A stretch of 64,000 nucleotides of DNA from Alphaproteobacteria bacterium. Its GTDB lineage: Bacteria > Pseudomonadota > Alphaproteobacteria > UBA6615. The stretch is taken from positions 1 to 64,000 of the forward strand of contig JAJFJA010000061.1 in NCBI GenBank assembly GCA_021774445.1, written 5' to 3'. Shown one piece after another: positions 1 to 8,477 of this stretch. How positions within the stretch are numbered: the stretch's first letter is position 1; every line of letters begins with the position of its first letter. The notes under the pieces were generated by a model. That model saw only the letters and a list, made by a program, of their open reading frames with translations, had not been told where the DNA came from and made no database searches. A program made the translations under genes and the position numbers.

Positions 1-744
1 TACAGCGTCCGCAACATCCTCGCCTATCGCACCGCCCCCGACTTTACCGGCACCTTCAGGCTCACCTTCTCGGTTCATGTCACTGGCGGCGAGACCGCCC
101 GCGAGGAGATTGCCATCGCCGTGCGGGATGGCCGCGCCGAGATCGATGACGTCGTTCGCACTTTCGAATCCGACGACTTGGGCTATGTCGAGGTCGGCAT
201 CACCGCCGATGGCCCGGCCTTCGACAAGGTGGCCTTGGTGCAGGGTTATGGACTGTTCATCCACCCGCAGCGCGGCGCCATGACATTTGGCTCCGACCTC
301 AAATATGCCCGCGGCCCGATCATCGACCAGATCGCCAAGTTCGGCGCCTTTTGTATGCAGCACACCGCCACCTACGTCGATCGGACCCGCAACATCGGCA
401 ACAGCTTCTTGCTGATCAACCCGTACCAGCAACCGATCGTCGCGACTCTCGTCAGCTCCACCGGGGCCAGCCTGAAGCGGCGCGTCGACAAGCTCTCGGC
501 GCGACGAGTCGCCCTCGACGAGCTGTTGCACGACGGCGAGTGGGCGACGGTGATGCTCACCGCGAACAATCGCCTGACCGTGTTCGATGTCCGCCATGCC
601 CATGACGATCCTCTGATCCTCAACAACATCGATCATCTGGATTTCATGAATGGTTGGTCCACCCATAGCCGCCGGCCGCCGGTTCAGGCCGCCAGGTACT
701 GGCTCCGGCGCCTCGGCCGCGAGACCAGCGTCTATTTCAGCTAG
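1..744 (+). CDS. hypothetical protein, 5'-truncated by the window edge
   Basis: The reading frame is open from base 1 to a TAG at 742-744, so the start lies outside the window; 247 codons are visible. A GTG at 121 exists in frame, but the upstream codons look equally coding (e.g. FRLTFSVHVTGGETAREE), so I treat the gene as partial. The protein has alternating hydrophobic and polar residues suggesting a beta-rich fold, and ends in a basic stretch. I see no signal peptide, membrane segment or recognised motif in the visible part. It lies 46 bases before a methyltransferase gene at the head of a glycan locus, so a role in surface glycan assembly is possible by context only. Function unknown. Confidence 0.6.
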   Translation, partial: YSVRNILAYRTAPDFTGTFRLTFSVHVTGGETAREEIAIAVRDGRAEIDDVVRTFESDDLGYVEVGITADGPAFDKVALVQGYGLFIHPQRGAMTFGSDLKYARGPIIDQIAKFGAFCMQHTATYVDRTRNIGNSFLLINPYQQPIVATLVSSTGASLKRRVDKLSARRVALDELLHDGEWATVMLTANNRLTVFDVRHAHDDPLILNNIDHLDFMNGWSTHSRRPPVQAARYWLRRLGRETSVYFS

Positions 745-790
745 GGCGCCAGTCGCCGTCACCCTCTTGCCAGCGAATAGGAAACCGGGA

Positions 791-1567
791 ATGAGCCTCA
801 GACTCAGCGGCTATGATGGCCTCAAATTTCGCAGCCTGCCTTTGATCTTGACCTTGTTTCGGGTTTTTGGCCGTCGCTGGAACCATTTCTATGCCTGGAT
901 GCTCAATCGCCAGGAACGCCGCAACACGATTGAGGATATCATCCGTAAATCGCCGCAATACACCGGCAAGGAGAAGGGACTGTACGACCTCTCGGTCGCC
1001 CAGTTTCACCTGCCCCTGCTCGAACGCTGCGGCATGACGGCCGCCAGTCGGGTGCTTGATTTCGGCTGTGGTTTCGGTCGTTCCGCCGTGCATCTGGTGC
1101 CCTTTCTCGACCCCGGCAACTATGTTGGGATCGATCTCTCGGCCGAACGCATCCGCATGGCGCACGACTATATGGCCCGCGAGGGTCTGCAGGACCGGAA
1201 CCCGGCCTTCCACACCGCGCGCGGCGACAACAGCTTGGCCTTTCTTGGTTACGGCAGTTTCGACATGGTTTGGGCGCGCGCGGTTCTCGTTCATATGCCC
1301 CTGGTCGAGATGCGCGAATGCCTCACCGAAATCCACAAGGCGTTAAAGGCCGATGGCGTGTTCGTCGGTGACGTCGGGCTGACGCCGTCGGGAACGGTCA
1401 AGACGTCGGTAAAGGATTTTTGGGTCGAGGAGCCCATCATCCGCGAAATGGTCGAACAGGTCGGCTTCTCCTACGACCATGTCGAGGACTGGCAGATCGG
1501 CATCGCCCCTGAACACCAGCGTCCCGATGACATGTACCGCATGTTGCGCCTGACCAAACAGCGCTGA
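791..1567 (+). CDS. class I SAM-dependent methyltransferase
   Basis: A 258-aa protein starting at the ATG at 791, preceded by a GGAAACCGGGA purine stretch; longer in-frame starts would overlap the previous gene. SAM-binding motif I is VLDFGCGFGR at residues about 88-97, followed by an acidic residue at the end of strand 2 (VGIDLSAERI) and a post-motif segment FDMVWARAVLVHMP, as in Methyltransf_11/25 proteins. The N-terminal 80 residues are basic and aromatic and may bind the acceptor. It precedes an ABC exporter and the pse genes, so methylation of a sugar or lipid-linked glycan is the likely job. The acceptor cannot be told from sequence. Confidence 0.8.
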   Translation: MSLRLSGYDGLKFRSLPLILTLFRVFGRRWNHFYAWMLNRQERRNTIEDIIRKSPQYTGKEKGLYDLSVAQFHLPLLERCGMTAASRVLDFGCGFGRSAVHLVPFLDPGNYVGIDLSAERIRMAHDYMAREGLQDRNPAFHTARGDNSLAFLGYGSFDMVWARAVLVHMPLVEMRECLTEIHKALKADGVFVGDVGLTPSGTVKTSVKDFWVEEPIIREMVEQVGFSYDHVEDWQIGIAPEHQRPDDMYRMLRLTKQR

Positions 1568-1594
1568 CGCCGGCTGCAGCGGAAGTCCATCTCC

Positions 1595-3454
1595 ATGAGC
1601 AAGTTGCTTTGGTCTCTCGTCGGCGAATGGCGGACGCCGATTCAAACGGCACGCCGCCTTGGCGTCTTACGTCCCAAGGAACTTGCCGCGATCGGCGCGA
1701 TCTCGCTCGTTGCCGTGGCCTTTGAGACATTCGGCATCGGCATGCTGCTGCCCATAATGCAGCTCGTCGAGAATGGCGGTGATGCCGGCGAGCTCATTGC
1801 CAGCTCGCGCCTCTGGCAGGTCATGGCGCAATCTTTTGACAGCATCGGCATAGAAGTCGGGCTGCTTCCGCTCTCGCTGCTCGTCCTGCTGCTGCTGACC
1901 CTGCGCCAGATTTCTGCCGCCACCCGCATCTTGGTGGTGGAAAAGGCGCGCGCCCAGGCGGCGAAACGCCTGAGCGAGATGTGCTTCAGCACCATCTTGT
2001 CCAGCCGCGGCGAGTACCTCCAGCGGGTCGGCTCCGGCAGGTTCTCCATTCTGGTCTCGACCCAAGCGCAGTCCGGTGCATCGGTGATCCGCAACCTGGC
2101 CGAACTATTCAGCAACGGCGTCACCGTTATCGGTTACGGGATCATCATGGCCAGCGTGGCTTTTGTGCCCACCCTCATTGCCCTCGCATTCGGCATGTTG
2201 ACCATTAGCAGCGTCAGCACCCTTGTTCGCATGACCCGGCGGACGAGTGACGAACTGGTGAGTGCCAAGGCCAACTTCGCCCAGTTCCTCGTCGAACGGC
2301 AGACCGCCTGGCGGCTCATTAAGGCATCCAACGCGATCGATCAGGAGAACGGACTGACCCGCCGGCACGCCGCCAAGCTCGCCGCCATTGACATCCGCCT
2401 TGCCAAGATCTCGGTACTGATGAATTCCGCGGTTGTCATCGCGCAAGCCGTGATGGTGCTGGTGATCCTCAACCTCTCGGTACGCTACCTGGACATCGAG
2501 ATCGCGACCATAACCCTGCTGTTCGTGGCGATGATCCGCCTGATGCCGATCGTTGCCAGTTTCACCAAGCTGCGCCAGGTCAACGCCGCGATCAGCGCTT
2601 TTTTGGCTCAAGTGGTGCGCTTTGTCGAAGCCAGTGCGGAAAACCGCGAGGTCGATGCCGGGTCCCGGCCCTTCGCCCGCCTGCAACGGGCCATAACCTT
2701 CGACAATGTGAGTTTCAGTTACCTCGGCAGCGATGCCCCGGCCCTGTGCAACCTTTCCCTATCCCTGCCCGCCGGACGCATCACCGCCATCACCGGTCCC
2801 TCCGGTGCCGGCAAGTCGACATTGGTGGACATGCTGCCGCGGCTTGTGGTTCCGCAGAGCGGCAAGATTGAATTCGATGGTGTACCGATCGACACCTTTG
2901 CCCTCGGCGGACTGCGCGACGGCGTGCATTATGTCGGTCAGACGCCGCTGATGATGAACGGTACCGTCGTTGACAACGTCCGCTATGCCCGCCCGGATGC
3001 GACTCGTGACGAAGTCATTGCGGCCTGCCGGCAGGCCCACGCCCATGACTTCGTTACCGCGCTGCCGGACGGTTACGACACGCCAGTCGGCGAAAGCGGA
3101 ACCCTGCTCTCCGGCGGTCAACGCCAACGGCTCGCGCTTGCGCGCGCCTTTCTTTCGACCGCCACGATAGTCATCCTCGACGAACCGACCAGTGCGCTCG
3201 ACTATGAGTCCGAGGGCAAGATCCATGCCGCGCTGAGAAACCTGATCGACCAGCGCCACGCCACGGTCATCGTCATTGCCCATCGGGCGTCTACTGTCCT
3301 CAGCGCCGACTACATCGTCGTCCTCGACGCCGGCCGGCTGGTGGAACAAGGCCCGACGCAAGAACTCAAGCAACGCAAGAACTGGCTTCAGTCCATGATC
3401 GATAGCGACGGCACGACAGCGGTTCCCAGCCCGGAGGAGGCGCTGAGCACATGA
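1595..3454 (+). CDS. ABC transporter, fused permease and ATPase (MsbA/PglK-type exporter)
   Basis: 619 aa, ATG at 1595 with GGAAG upstream. An N-terminal membrane domain of about six helices (residues about 30-330) is followed by one nucleotide-binding domain: Walker A GPSGAGKST near residue 400, signature LLSGGQRQR near 505, Walker B VILDEPTSALD near 526 and the switch His in VIAHRAST near 560. This half-transporter layout is that of MsbA, PglK and other lipid or lipid-linked oligosaccharide flippases, which act as inner-membrane homodimers. Its stop overlaps the start of pseB by 4 bases (ATGA). A separate Wzx-type flippase lies at 26484, so this exporter may serve a different glycan. Substrate is inferred from context. 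Confidence 0.85.
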   Translation: MSKLLWSLVGEWRTPIQTARRLGVLRPKELAAIGAISLVAVAFETFGIGMLLPIMQLVENGGDAGELIASSRLWQVMAQSFDSIGIEVGLLPLSLLVLLLLTLRQISAATRILVVEKARAQAAKRLSEMCFSTILSSRGEYLQRVGSGRFSILVSTQAQSGASVIRNLAELFSNGVTVIGYGIIMASVAFVPTLIALAFGMLTISSVSTLVRMTRRTSDELVSAKANFAQFLVERQTAWRLIKASNAIDQENGLTRRHAAKLAAIDIRLAKISVLMNSAVVIAQAVMVLVILNLSVRYLDIEIATITLLFVAMIRLMPIVASFTKLRQVNAAISAFLAQVVRFVEASAENREVDAGSRPFARLQRAITFDNVSFSYLGSDAPALCNLSLSLPAGRITAITGPSGAGKSTLVDMLPRLVVPQSGKIEFDGVPIDTFALGGLRDGVHYVGQTPLMMNGTVVDNVRYARPDATRDEVIAACRQAHAHDFVTALPDGYDTPVGESGTLLSGGQRQRLALARAFLSTATIVILDEPTSALDYESEGKIHAALRNLIDQRHATVIVIAHRASTVLSADYIVVLDAGRLVEQGPTQELKQRKNWLQSMIDSDGTTAVPSPEEALST

Positions 3455-4464
3455 GTGACCCGATAGACTTCACCGACAAATCCGTCCTCGTAACCGGCGG
3501 CACTGGCTCCTTTGGCCACCGCTTCGTTGAGACCTTGTTGCGCGATCACGCGCCGCGCCGCCTGGTGGTTTTCAGCCGCGACGAGCTTAAGCAGTTTGAG
3601 ATGGCGCAAGTGCTGCCCGAAGCCCGACACCCCTGTCTGCGCTACTTCGTCGGCGATGTGCGTGATCGCGACCGTCTTATGCGCGCGTGCGCCGGCGTTG
3701 ATATCATCGTCCATGCGGCGGCGATGAAGCAGATACCGGCCGCCGAGTACAATCCCACCGAATGCATCGCCACCAACATCATCGGCGCCCAAAACGTCAT
3801 CGACGCCGCCATTGCCAATGACGTCAAACGGGTCGTCGCGCTGTCCACCGACAAGGCGGCCAATCCGATCAATCTATACGGCGCCACCAAGCTGTGCTCC
3901 GACAAGCTGTTCGTGGCCGCCAACAACCTCGCCGGCACCCACTACACCCGCTTTTCCGTGGTTCGGTACGGCAATGTCATGGGCTCGCGCGGCAGCGTCC
4001 TGCCTTTCTTCCGCGGCATGATCGCCGACGGCACCCGGATCTTGCCCATCACCCACGCCAAGATGACCCGCTTCGTCATCACCCTCGACCAAGGCGTCGC
4101 TTTCGTTCTGATGGCCCTCGGCGATATGCATGGCGGCGAGGTCTTCGTCCCCAAATTGCCCAGCATCCGCATGACCGATTTGGTCACGGCCCTACATCCC
4201 GATGCGACCTACGAGGTTGTCGGGATGCGGCCCGGCGAGAAACTCCACGAAGTGATGATCCCTCTCGAAGAGTCCCGCCATTGTGTGGATGCCGGCGAAC
4301 ACTACATCCTCCAGCCGGCCTTTCACTGGTGGAACGTCGCCGAGTTCCTCGCCGAGATCGCCACCACCGCCCATCCGGTGGAGACCCAGTTCGAGTACAG
4401 CAGCGTCGACAACGACTGGTGGCTTACCGGCGACGAGTTGCAGGCCTTTGTCGCCGCCTGCTAG
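3451..4464 (+). CDS. pseB: UDP-N-acetylglucosamine 4,6-dehydratase (inverting), PseB
   Basis: 337-aa soluble short-chain dehydrogenase/reductase. It has a TGGTGSFG nucleotide-binding loop at residues 16-23, the FSRDELKQFEM segment characteristic of PseB, an AAAMKQIP motif, and STDKAANPINLYGATK around 131-146 carrying the Thr-Asp-Lys and Tyr-x3-Lys catalytic sets. PseB converts UDP-GlcNAc to UDP-2-acetamido-2,6-dideoxy-L-arabino-hexos-4-ulose, the first step to pseudaminic acid. A strong GGAGGAGG ribosome site at 3431-3438 precedes the ATG, which overlaps the ABC transporter stop. pseG and pseC follow directly, which supports the assignment over an L-FucNAc (FnlA-type) role. Confidence 0.92.
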   Translation: MSDPIDFTDKSVLVTGGTGSFGHRFVETLLRDHAPRRLVVFSRDELKQFEMAQVLPEARHPCLRYFVGDVRDRDRLMRACAGVDIIVHAAAMKQIPAAEYNPTECIATNIIGAQNVIDAAIANDVKRVVALSTDKAANPINLYGATKLCSDKLFVAANNLAGTHYTRFSVVRYGNVMGSRGSVLPFFRGMIADGTRILPITHAKMTRFVITLDQGVAFVLMALGDMHGGEVFVPKLPSIRMTDLVTALHPDATYEVVGMRPGEKLHEVMIPLEESRHCVDAGEHYILQPAFHWWNVAEFLAEIATTAHPVETQFEYSSVDNDWWLTGDELQAFVAAC

Positions 4465-5446
4465 GCCGAGCGCACCGCGATGGGGCATCAGGGTCGCCTC
4501 GGATCGCCGCGCCGGCGCCGGTCATCTCAGCCGCTGCCGGGCCATCGCGGCCCATCTGCCGGGATCCCCTCGACTGTTCCTCGATCCGGAGCCGGCGCCG
4601 GCTGATGTCGCCGCGCTCAGCGAAACGACGGTGCACGGTCTTGAGGCCATGATCGACCACGCCGAGCGCGGCGAAATCAATGCCGCTTTGATCGATAGTT
4701 ACGCGATCGCCGAGGCTCATATTGATCGTCTGACCGAACGCGTTTTCACCATCGTCCTCTCCGACGATGGCGCCGCGCGCGGCGACGCGGCCATAGCCGT
4801 CCCCGGACTGGCCCCCGCGGGCCGACTGACAGTCTGCGCCGGACCCCAGTTCGCCCCCCTCGCCGAGGCTTATGCCGCCGCCCATGACAGCGCCCTTAAA
4901 CGCGAGCCTAGCGCGCCCCGGGCACCTCATCTGCTTATCGCCTTCGGCGCCCGGGATAGCGTGAACTGTACCGCCACGGCGCTCGACGCCGTCGGCCGGC
5001 TCGCCACGCCGGTGCAGGTCACCGCTATCCTTGGCGTCGCCGCGCCTCACCTCGACGCCATCGCCGCGCACATCTCCCGCATGCCGGCAGTCCGGCTCCT
5101 CGTCGAACCCACCGACATGATTCCGATCTATGCCGACAGCGACTTGGCCATCGGCGCCCCCGGCATATCCTTTCTCGAACGCTTGTGCTGCGGGTTGCCG
5201 TCGCTGCTGCTGTGCCAGAACGCCACCCAACAGACCATCGCCGCCGCTGCGATTGATCGCCGCTTGGCCGCCATGCCGGCGACCGACGATCCGGCGGCCA
5301 TTGCGGCAACGCTCGACGCGCTCCTATCCGACGCCACCACGCTCGGTAACCTGCGCCGGGCCGGCCTCGAGGCAGTGGACGGCCGCGGCGCGCGACGACT
5401 GGCCGACGCCTTGGAGTCGGCGCGGCACCAGCGGGCGATCCACTGA
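4448..5446 (+). CDS. pseG: UDP-2,4-diacetamido-2,4,6-trideoxy-altropyranose hydrolase, PseG
   Basis: GT-B fold hydrolase that removes UDP from the diacetamido-trideoxy altrose intermediate of pseudaminic acid synthesis. The family start is clear (GIRVASDRRAGAGHLSRC, with the key His of GxGHxxR), and the C-terminal half has GAPGISFLERLCCGLPSL, matching the UDP-binding end of PseG. The start codon is a problem. The conserved N-terminus begins at 4481-4487, but no ATG or GTG precedes it in frame between the pseB stop and that point. I give the in-frame TTG at 4448, inside pseB. The ATG at 4480 is one base out of frame. It lies just before pseC (2-base gap). Function is well supported; the start is not. 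Confidence 0.78.
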   Translation: MSPPARPSAPRWGIRVASDRRAGAGHLSRCRAIAAHLPGSPRLFLDPEPAPADVAALSETTVHGLEAMIDHAERGEINAALIDSYAIAEAHIDRLTERVFTIVLSDDGAARGDAAIAVPGLAPAGRLTVCAGPQFAPLAEAYAAAHDSALKREPSAPRAPHLLIAFGARDSVNCTATALDAVGRLATPVQVTAILGVAAPHLDAIAAHISRMPAVRLLVEPTDMIPIYADSDLAIGAPGISFLERLCCGLPSLLLCQNATQQTIAAAAIDRRLAAMPATDDPAAIAATLDALLSDATTLGNLRRAGLEAVDGRGARRLADALESARHQRAIH

Positions 5447-5448
5447 CT

Positions 5449-6624
5449 ATGCGCTATCCCTATAGCCGTCAGGAAATCACCCCCGACGATATCGCCGCGG
5501 TCACCACGGCCTTGACCGGCGAACATCTGACCCAAGGCCCGCAAGTGGCCGCCTTTGAGCAGGAATTCGCCACTGCCCTTGGGGCGCCGCACGCCATCGC
5601 CTGCAGTAACGGCACCGCGGCCCTGCATCTCGCCTATCTGGCGGCAAACCTTGGCCCCGAGCGCGGGCTGCTCACCAGCCCGGTCACCTTCCTGGCCACC
5701 GCGGCCGCCGCCCGCATGTGTGGCGCCCCGGTAGCCTTCGCCGATGTCGACCCCGGCAGCGGCAATCTCACCCCGGCGACCGTCGCCGCGGCCTTGGCGA
5801 AGACCGCCAAACCTATTGCCGCCATTACCACGGTTCATCTTGGCGGCCGTGTCACCGACTTGGCTGCATTGCGCGAGATTGCCGACGCCCATGATTGCCT
5901 GCTCATCGAGGATGCTTGCCACGCCCCCGGCGCCACCTATCGCAATGCCGCCGGCGTCGCCCACCATGTCGGCGCCTGCCGGCACGCCGACATGGCGGTG
6001 TTCAGCTTCCACGCCATCAAGCATATCGCCATGGGCGAAGGCGGCGCCGTCACCTTGCGCGACCCCGACTGCGCTCATCGCCTGCGCACCATACGCAACC
6101 ATGGCATGTCGCGCCGCCCCGAGGACTGGCAGCACCCGCCGGAACCTGACGCGCCTTGGTATTATGAGATGGCCGATATCGGCTACAATTACCGCCTCAC
6201 CGACGTCCAATGCGCCCTCGGCCGCAGCCAACTGCGCCGCCTCGACGAAAGCTTACGAAAGCGTCGCCGCATCGCTGCCTTTTACCGCGAGCATCTCGAC
6301 GACATTCCCTTTGTGCGCTTGCCGGCTCTGCCGCCCGAACCCGAGGAACATGCCTGGCATCTTTTTTCTCTCGCGATCGATTTCACTGCTCTCGGCAGGA
6401 CCCGCGGCGAGATCATGCGCGCCCTTGCCGACGCCGGGGTCGGCAGCCAAGTGCTCTATATCCCGCTGCATCACCAGCCTTATTATCGCGAACAGACCAA
6501 CCGGCCGCTCCCTGGCGCCGACGCCTATTACGCGCAGTCTCTGAGCATCCCCATGTACCCACAACTCACCGACGACGATCTGCAAGAAATCGTCGCCGTG
6601 ATCCGCCGAGTCCTACGCCCTTAA
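5449..6624 (+). CDS. pseC: UDP-4-amino-4,6-dideoxy-N-acetyl-beta-L-altrosamine transaminase, PseC
   Basis: 391-aa DegT/DnrJ/EryC1 family PLP aminotransferase. The Schiff-base lysine is K191 in SFHAIKHIAMGEGG, close to the PseC version of this motif; other family signs are CSNGTAALHLAY, the EDACHAPGATY segment and IGYNYRLTDVQCALG. PseC transfers an amino group from glutamate to C4 of the keto-sugar made by PseB. The gene starts 2 bases after pseG and ends 2 bases before an asparagine synthase gene. Length and motifs match the family, and pseB/pseG adjacency makes the assignment firm. Confidence 0.93.
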   Translation: MRYPYSRQEITPDDIAAVTTALTGEHLTQGPQVAAFEQEFATALGAPHAIACSNGTAALHLAYLAANLGPERGLLTSPVTFLATAAAARMCGAPVAFADVDPGSGNLTPATVAAALAKTAKPIAAITTVHLGGRVTDLAALREIADAHDCLLIEDACHAPGATYRNAAGVAHHVGACRHADMAVFSFHAIKHIAMGEGGAVTLRDPDCAHRLRTIRNHGMSRRPEDWQHPPEPDAPWYYEMADIGYNYRLTDVQCALGRSQLRRLDESLRKRRRIAAFYREHLDDIPFVRLPALPPEPEEHAWHLFSLAIDFTALGRTRGEIMRALADAGVGSQVLYIPLHHQPYYREQTNRPLPGADAYYAQSLSIPMYPQLTDDDLQEIVAVIRRVLRP

Positions 6625-6626
6625 CC

Positions 6627-8477
6627 ATGTGCGGTTTCGCAGCAATTTTCGAACCGGGGCGAGAGTTTCCGCCGCCATTGCTTGCCGGGATGGAACAGGA
6701 TCTCTACCACCGCGGCCCCGATTCCGGTGCCATCCAGGCCGAGCCCGGACATGCCTTGGTCTTCCGCCGGCTGGCGATCATGGACCCCACCGCCGCCGCG
6801 GACCAACCAATGACCGATCCCGGCGGCAACCTGACCCTGGTTTTCAATGGCGAGATCTATAATTACCAGGCCCTGAAAACGGAGCTGGAGAGCCACGGCC
6901 ACCAATTCCGCACCACCGGGGATACCGAGGTCATCCTCCACGGTTACGCACAGTGGCGCGACGGCCTCCTGACTCGGCTCGAAGGCATGTTCGCCCTCGT
7001 CATCGTAGACCGCGCACGCCGCTGCGCTCTCGTCGCCCGCGACCCCTTCGGCATCAAGCCGCTCTATATGACGCGCCACGGCAAAACGGTCGCGCTGGCC
7101 AGCGAAATGCGCCCGCTCTATCGCCTGATTGCCCCGCGGGTCGATCAGGCCGCCCTTGCCGAACTGTTGACCTTCGCTTGGGCGGCCGGCCGCCTGAGTA
7201 ATATTACCGGCATCGACCGTGTGCCGGGCGGCACCGCATTGCACATCGATCTCGCGACCGGCATCGTCACCGAAAACCGCTATTGCGATCCCCTGGATAC
7301 TCTAGGCCCGAACGACGCCCCGTCTATCGAGGAGATCGAGGACGGCCTCGCCCACGCCGTCCGCGATCATTTGATGAGCGATGTCGGCTTCACCCTGCAG
7401 CTTTCCGGTGGCCTCGATTCCAGCCTCGTCGCCGCCCTTGTCCGCCGCACCACCGATCGGCCCTTGGTTACCTATGGCGTCGACCTCGGCGACTACCGTC
7501 ACAACGAGGCGGCGGAGCGTGCCGTGGTCGCCGCTCATTGCAACCTCGACCTGCGCGAAATCCGCCTCGACGGTGCGGCCTTCGCCGACGCTTTGCCCCG
7601 CGCCGTCCGGCATATGGAGGGGCCGACCCCCCATGGCGGCTGCGTCATGCTGATGCTGCTCTGCGATCGCAGCCGCGCCGACAGCAAAGTCATCTTGACC
7701 GGTGAGGGCGCCGACGAGTTTTTCGGCGGTTACCATCGCTACGCCATCTCCCACGCCACCCAATGGCAGGAACGCTTCGGCCGCTTATTGCCCAGTCATC
7801 TCTGGCCGGCGCGCCCGCCTTTCCTCGGCATTCGCCGCATGGCAGGCCGCGACGCCGCCGCCTATGCCAGTCTCAACAGCGACCCCTTCACCGCTTGGGA
7901 GCTGTTTCCTGGGCTGGTGCCGCGGCCCGGCGCCCGCGAAGCCGCCAGCGCCCGTTTTCGCGATTTCCGCGAGCGGCTGTTCGCCGTCGACCAATCGAGC
8001 TATCTCGAATCCCTGCTCGTCCGCCAGGACAAGATGTCCATGGCCGCCTCGGTGGAGGCCCGCGTCCCTTTCACCCACCTGCCCTTGGCCCGCTTGGTCA
8101 ACCGCTTGCCGGCGGCACTGCGCGTCGCCAGGGGCCAGACCAAACCGCTGCTGAAACGCATCGCCGGCCGTTATTTGCCCGACAACATCATCCATCGCCG
8201 CAAGGTCGGCTTGCTGCTGCCCTATGACCAGTGGCTACGCGACCCGAACGCCCTCGGCCGTTACCTGGATTATCTCACCGACAGCGACTGTCAGCTTGCC
8301 GGTTACGCCGAACCCGATGCCTTGCGGCGCACGGTCGCGCGCTTTCGCGCCAACGACAACACGCCGCTGCCGAGCTTATGGCGCCTGGTCAATATTGAAC
8401 TATGGTTGCGTTCGCTCCGCACCCCGCAGCGCAACTCAGAGCCCGCGCCGCAACCGGCCGGTATCCGCGCCGCATGA
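6627..8477 (+). CDS. asparagine synthase (glutamine-hydrolysing) homologue 1
   Basis: 616 aa starting MCGFAAIF at the ATG at 6627, which exposes Cys2, the N-terminal nucleophile of the glutaminase domain after Met removal. The glutaminase half carries RGPDSG, FNGEIYNYQ and the RDPFGIKPLY motif. The synthetase half has the PP-loop LSGGLDSS at residues 259-266, GEGADEFFGGY, and the late RQDKMSMAASVEARVPF segment. Such paralogues in O-antigen loci amidate carboxyl groups of uronic acids (known for WbpS/WbmI-type enzymes) as an alternative to making asparagine. It sits 2 bases after pseC and overlaps the next gene by 4 bases, so it should work on the same sugar. Acceptor unknown. Confidence 0.85.
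   Translation: MCGFAAIFEPGREFPPPLLAGMEQDLYHRGPDSGAIQAEPGHALVFRRLAIMDPTAAADQPMTDPGGNLTLVFNGEIYNYQALKTELESHGHQFRTTGDTEVILHGYAQWRDGLLTRLEGMFALVIVDRARRCALVARDPFGIKPLYMTRHGKTVALASEMRPLYRLIAPRVDQAALAELLTFAWAAGRLSNITGIDRVPGGTALHIDLATGIVTENRYCDPLDTLGPNDAPSIEEIEDGLAHAVRDHLMSDVGFTLQLSGGLDSSLVAALVRRTTDRPLVTYGVDLGDYRHNEAAERAVVAAHCNLDLREIRLDGAAFADALPRAVRHMEGPTPHGGCVMLMLLCDRSRADSKVILTGEGADEFFGGYHRYAISHATQWQERFGRLLPSHLWPARPPFLGIRRMAGRDAAAYASLNSDPFTAWELFPGLVPRPGAREAASARFRDFRERLFAVDQSSYLESLLVRQDKMSMAASVEARVPFTHLPLARLVNRLPAALRVARGQTKPLLKRIAGRYLPDNIIHRRKVGLLLPYDQWLRDPNALGRYLDYLTDSDCQLAGYAEPDALRRTVARFRANDNTPLPSLWRLVNIELWLRSLRTPQRNSEPAPQPAGIRAA

Noticed and set aside
4480..4500. ATG at 4480 as pseG start
   Set aside because: Out of frame with the PseG sequence as given; reported as a possible indel instead.
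6210..6626. N-terminal extension of the first asparagine synthase
   Set aside because: The MCG start at 6627 is required for the Cys nucleophile; the upstream part is a shadow of pseC.
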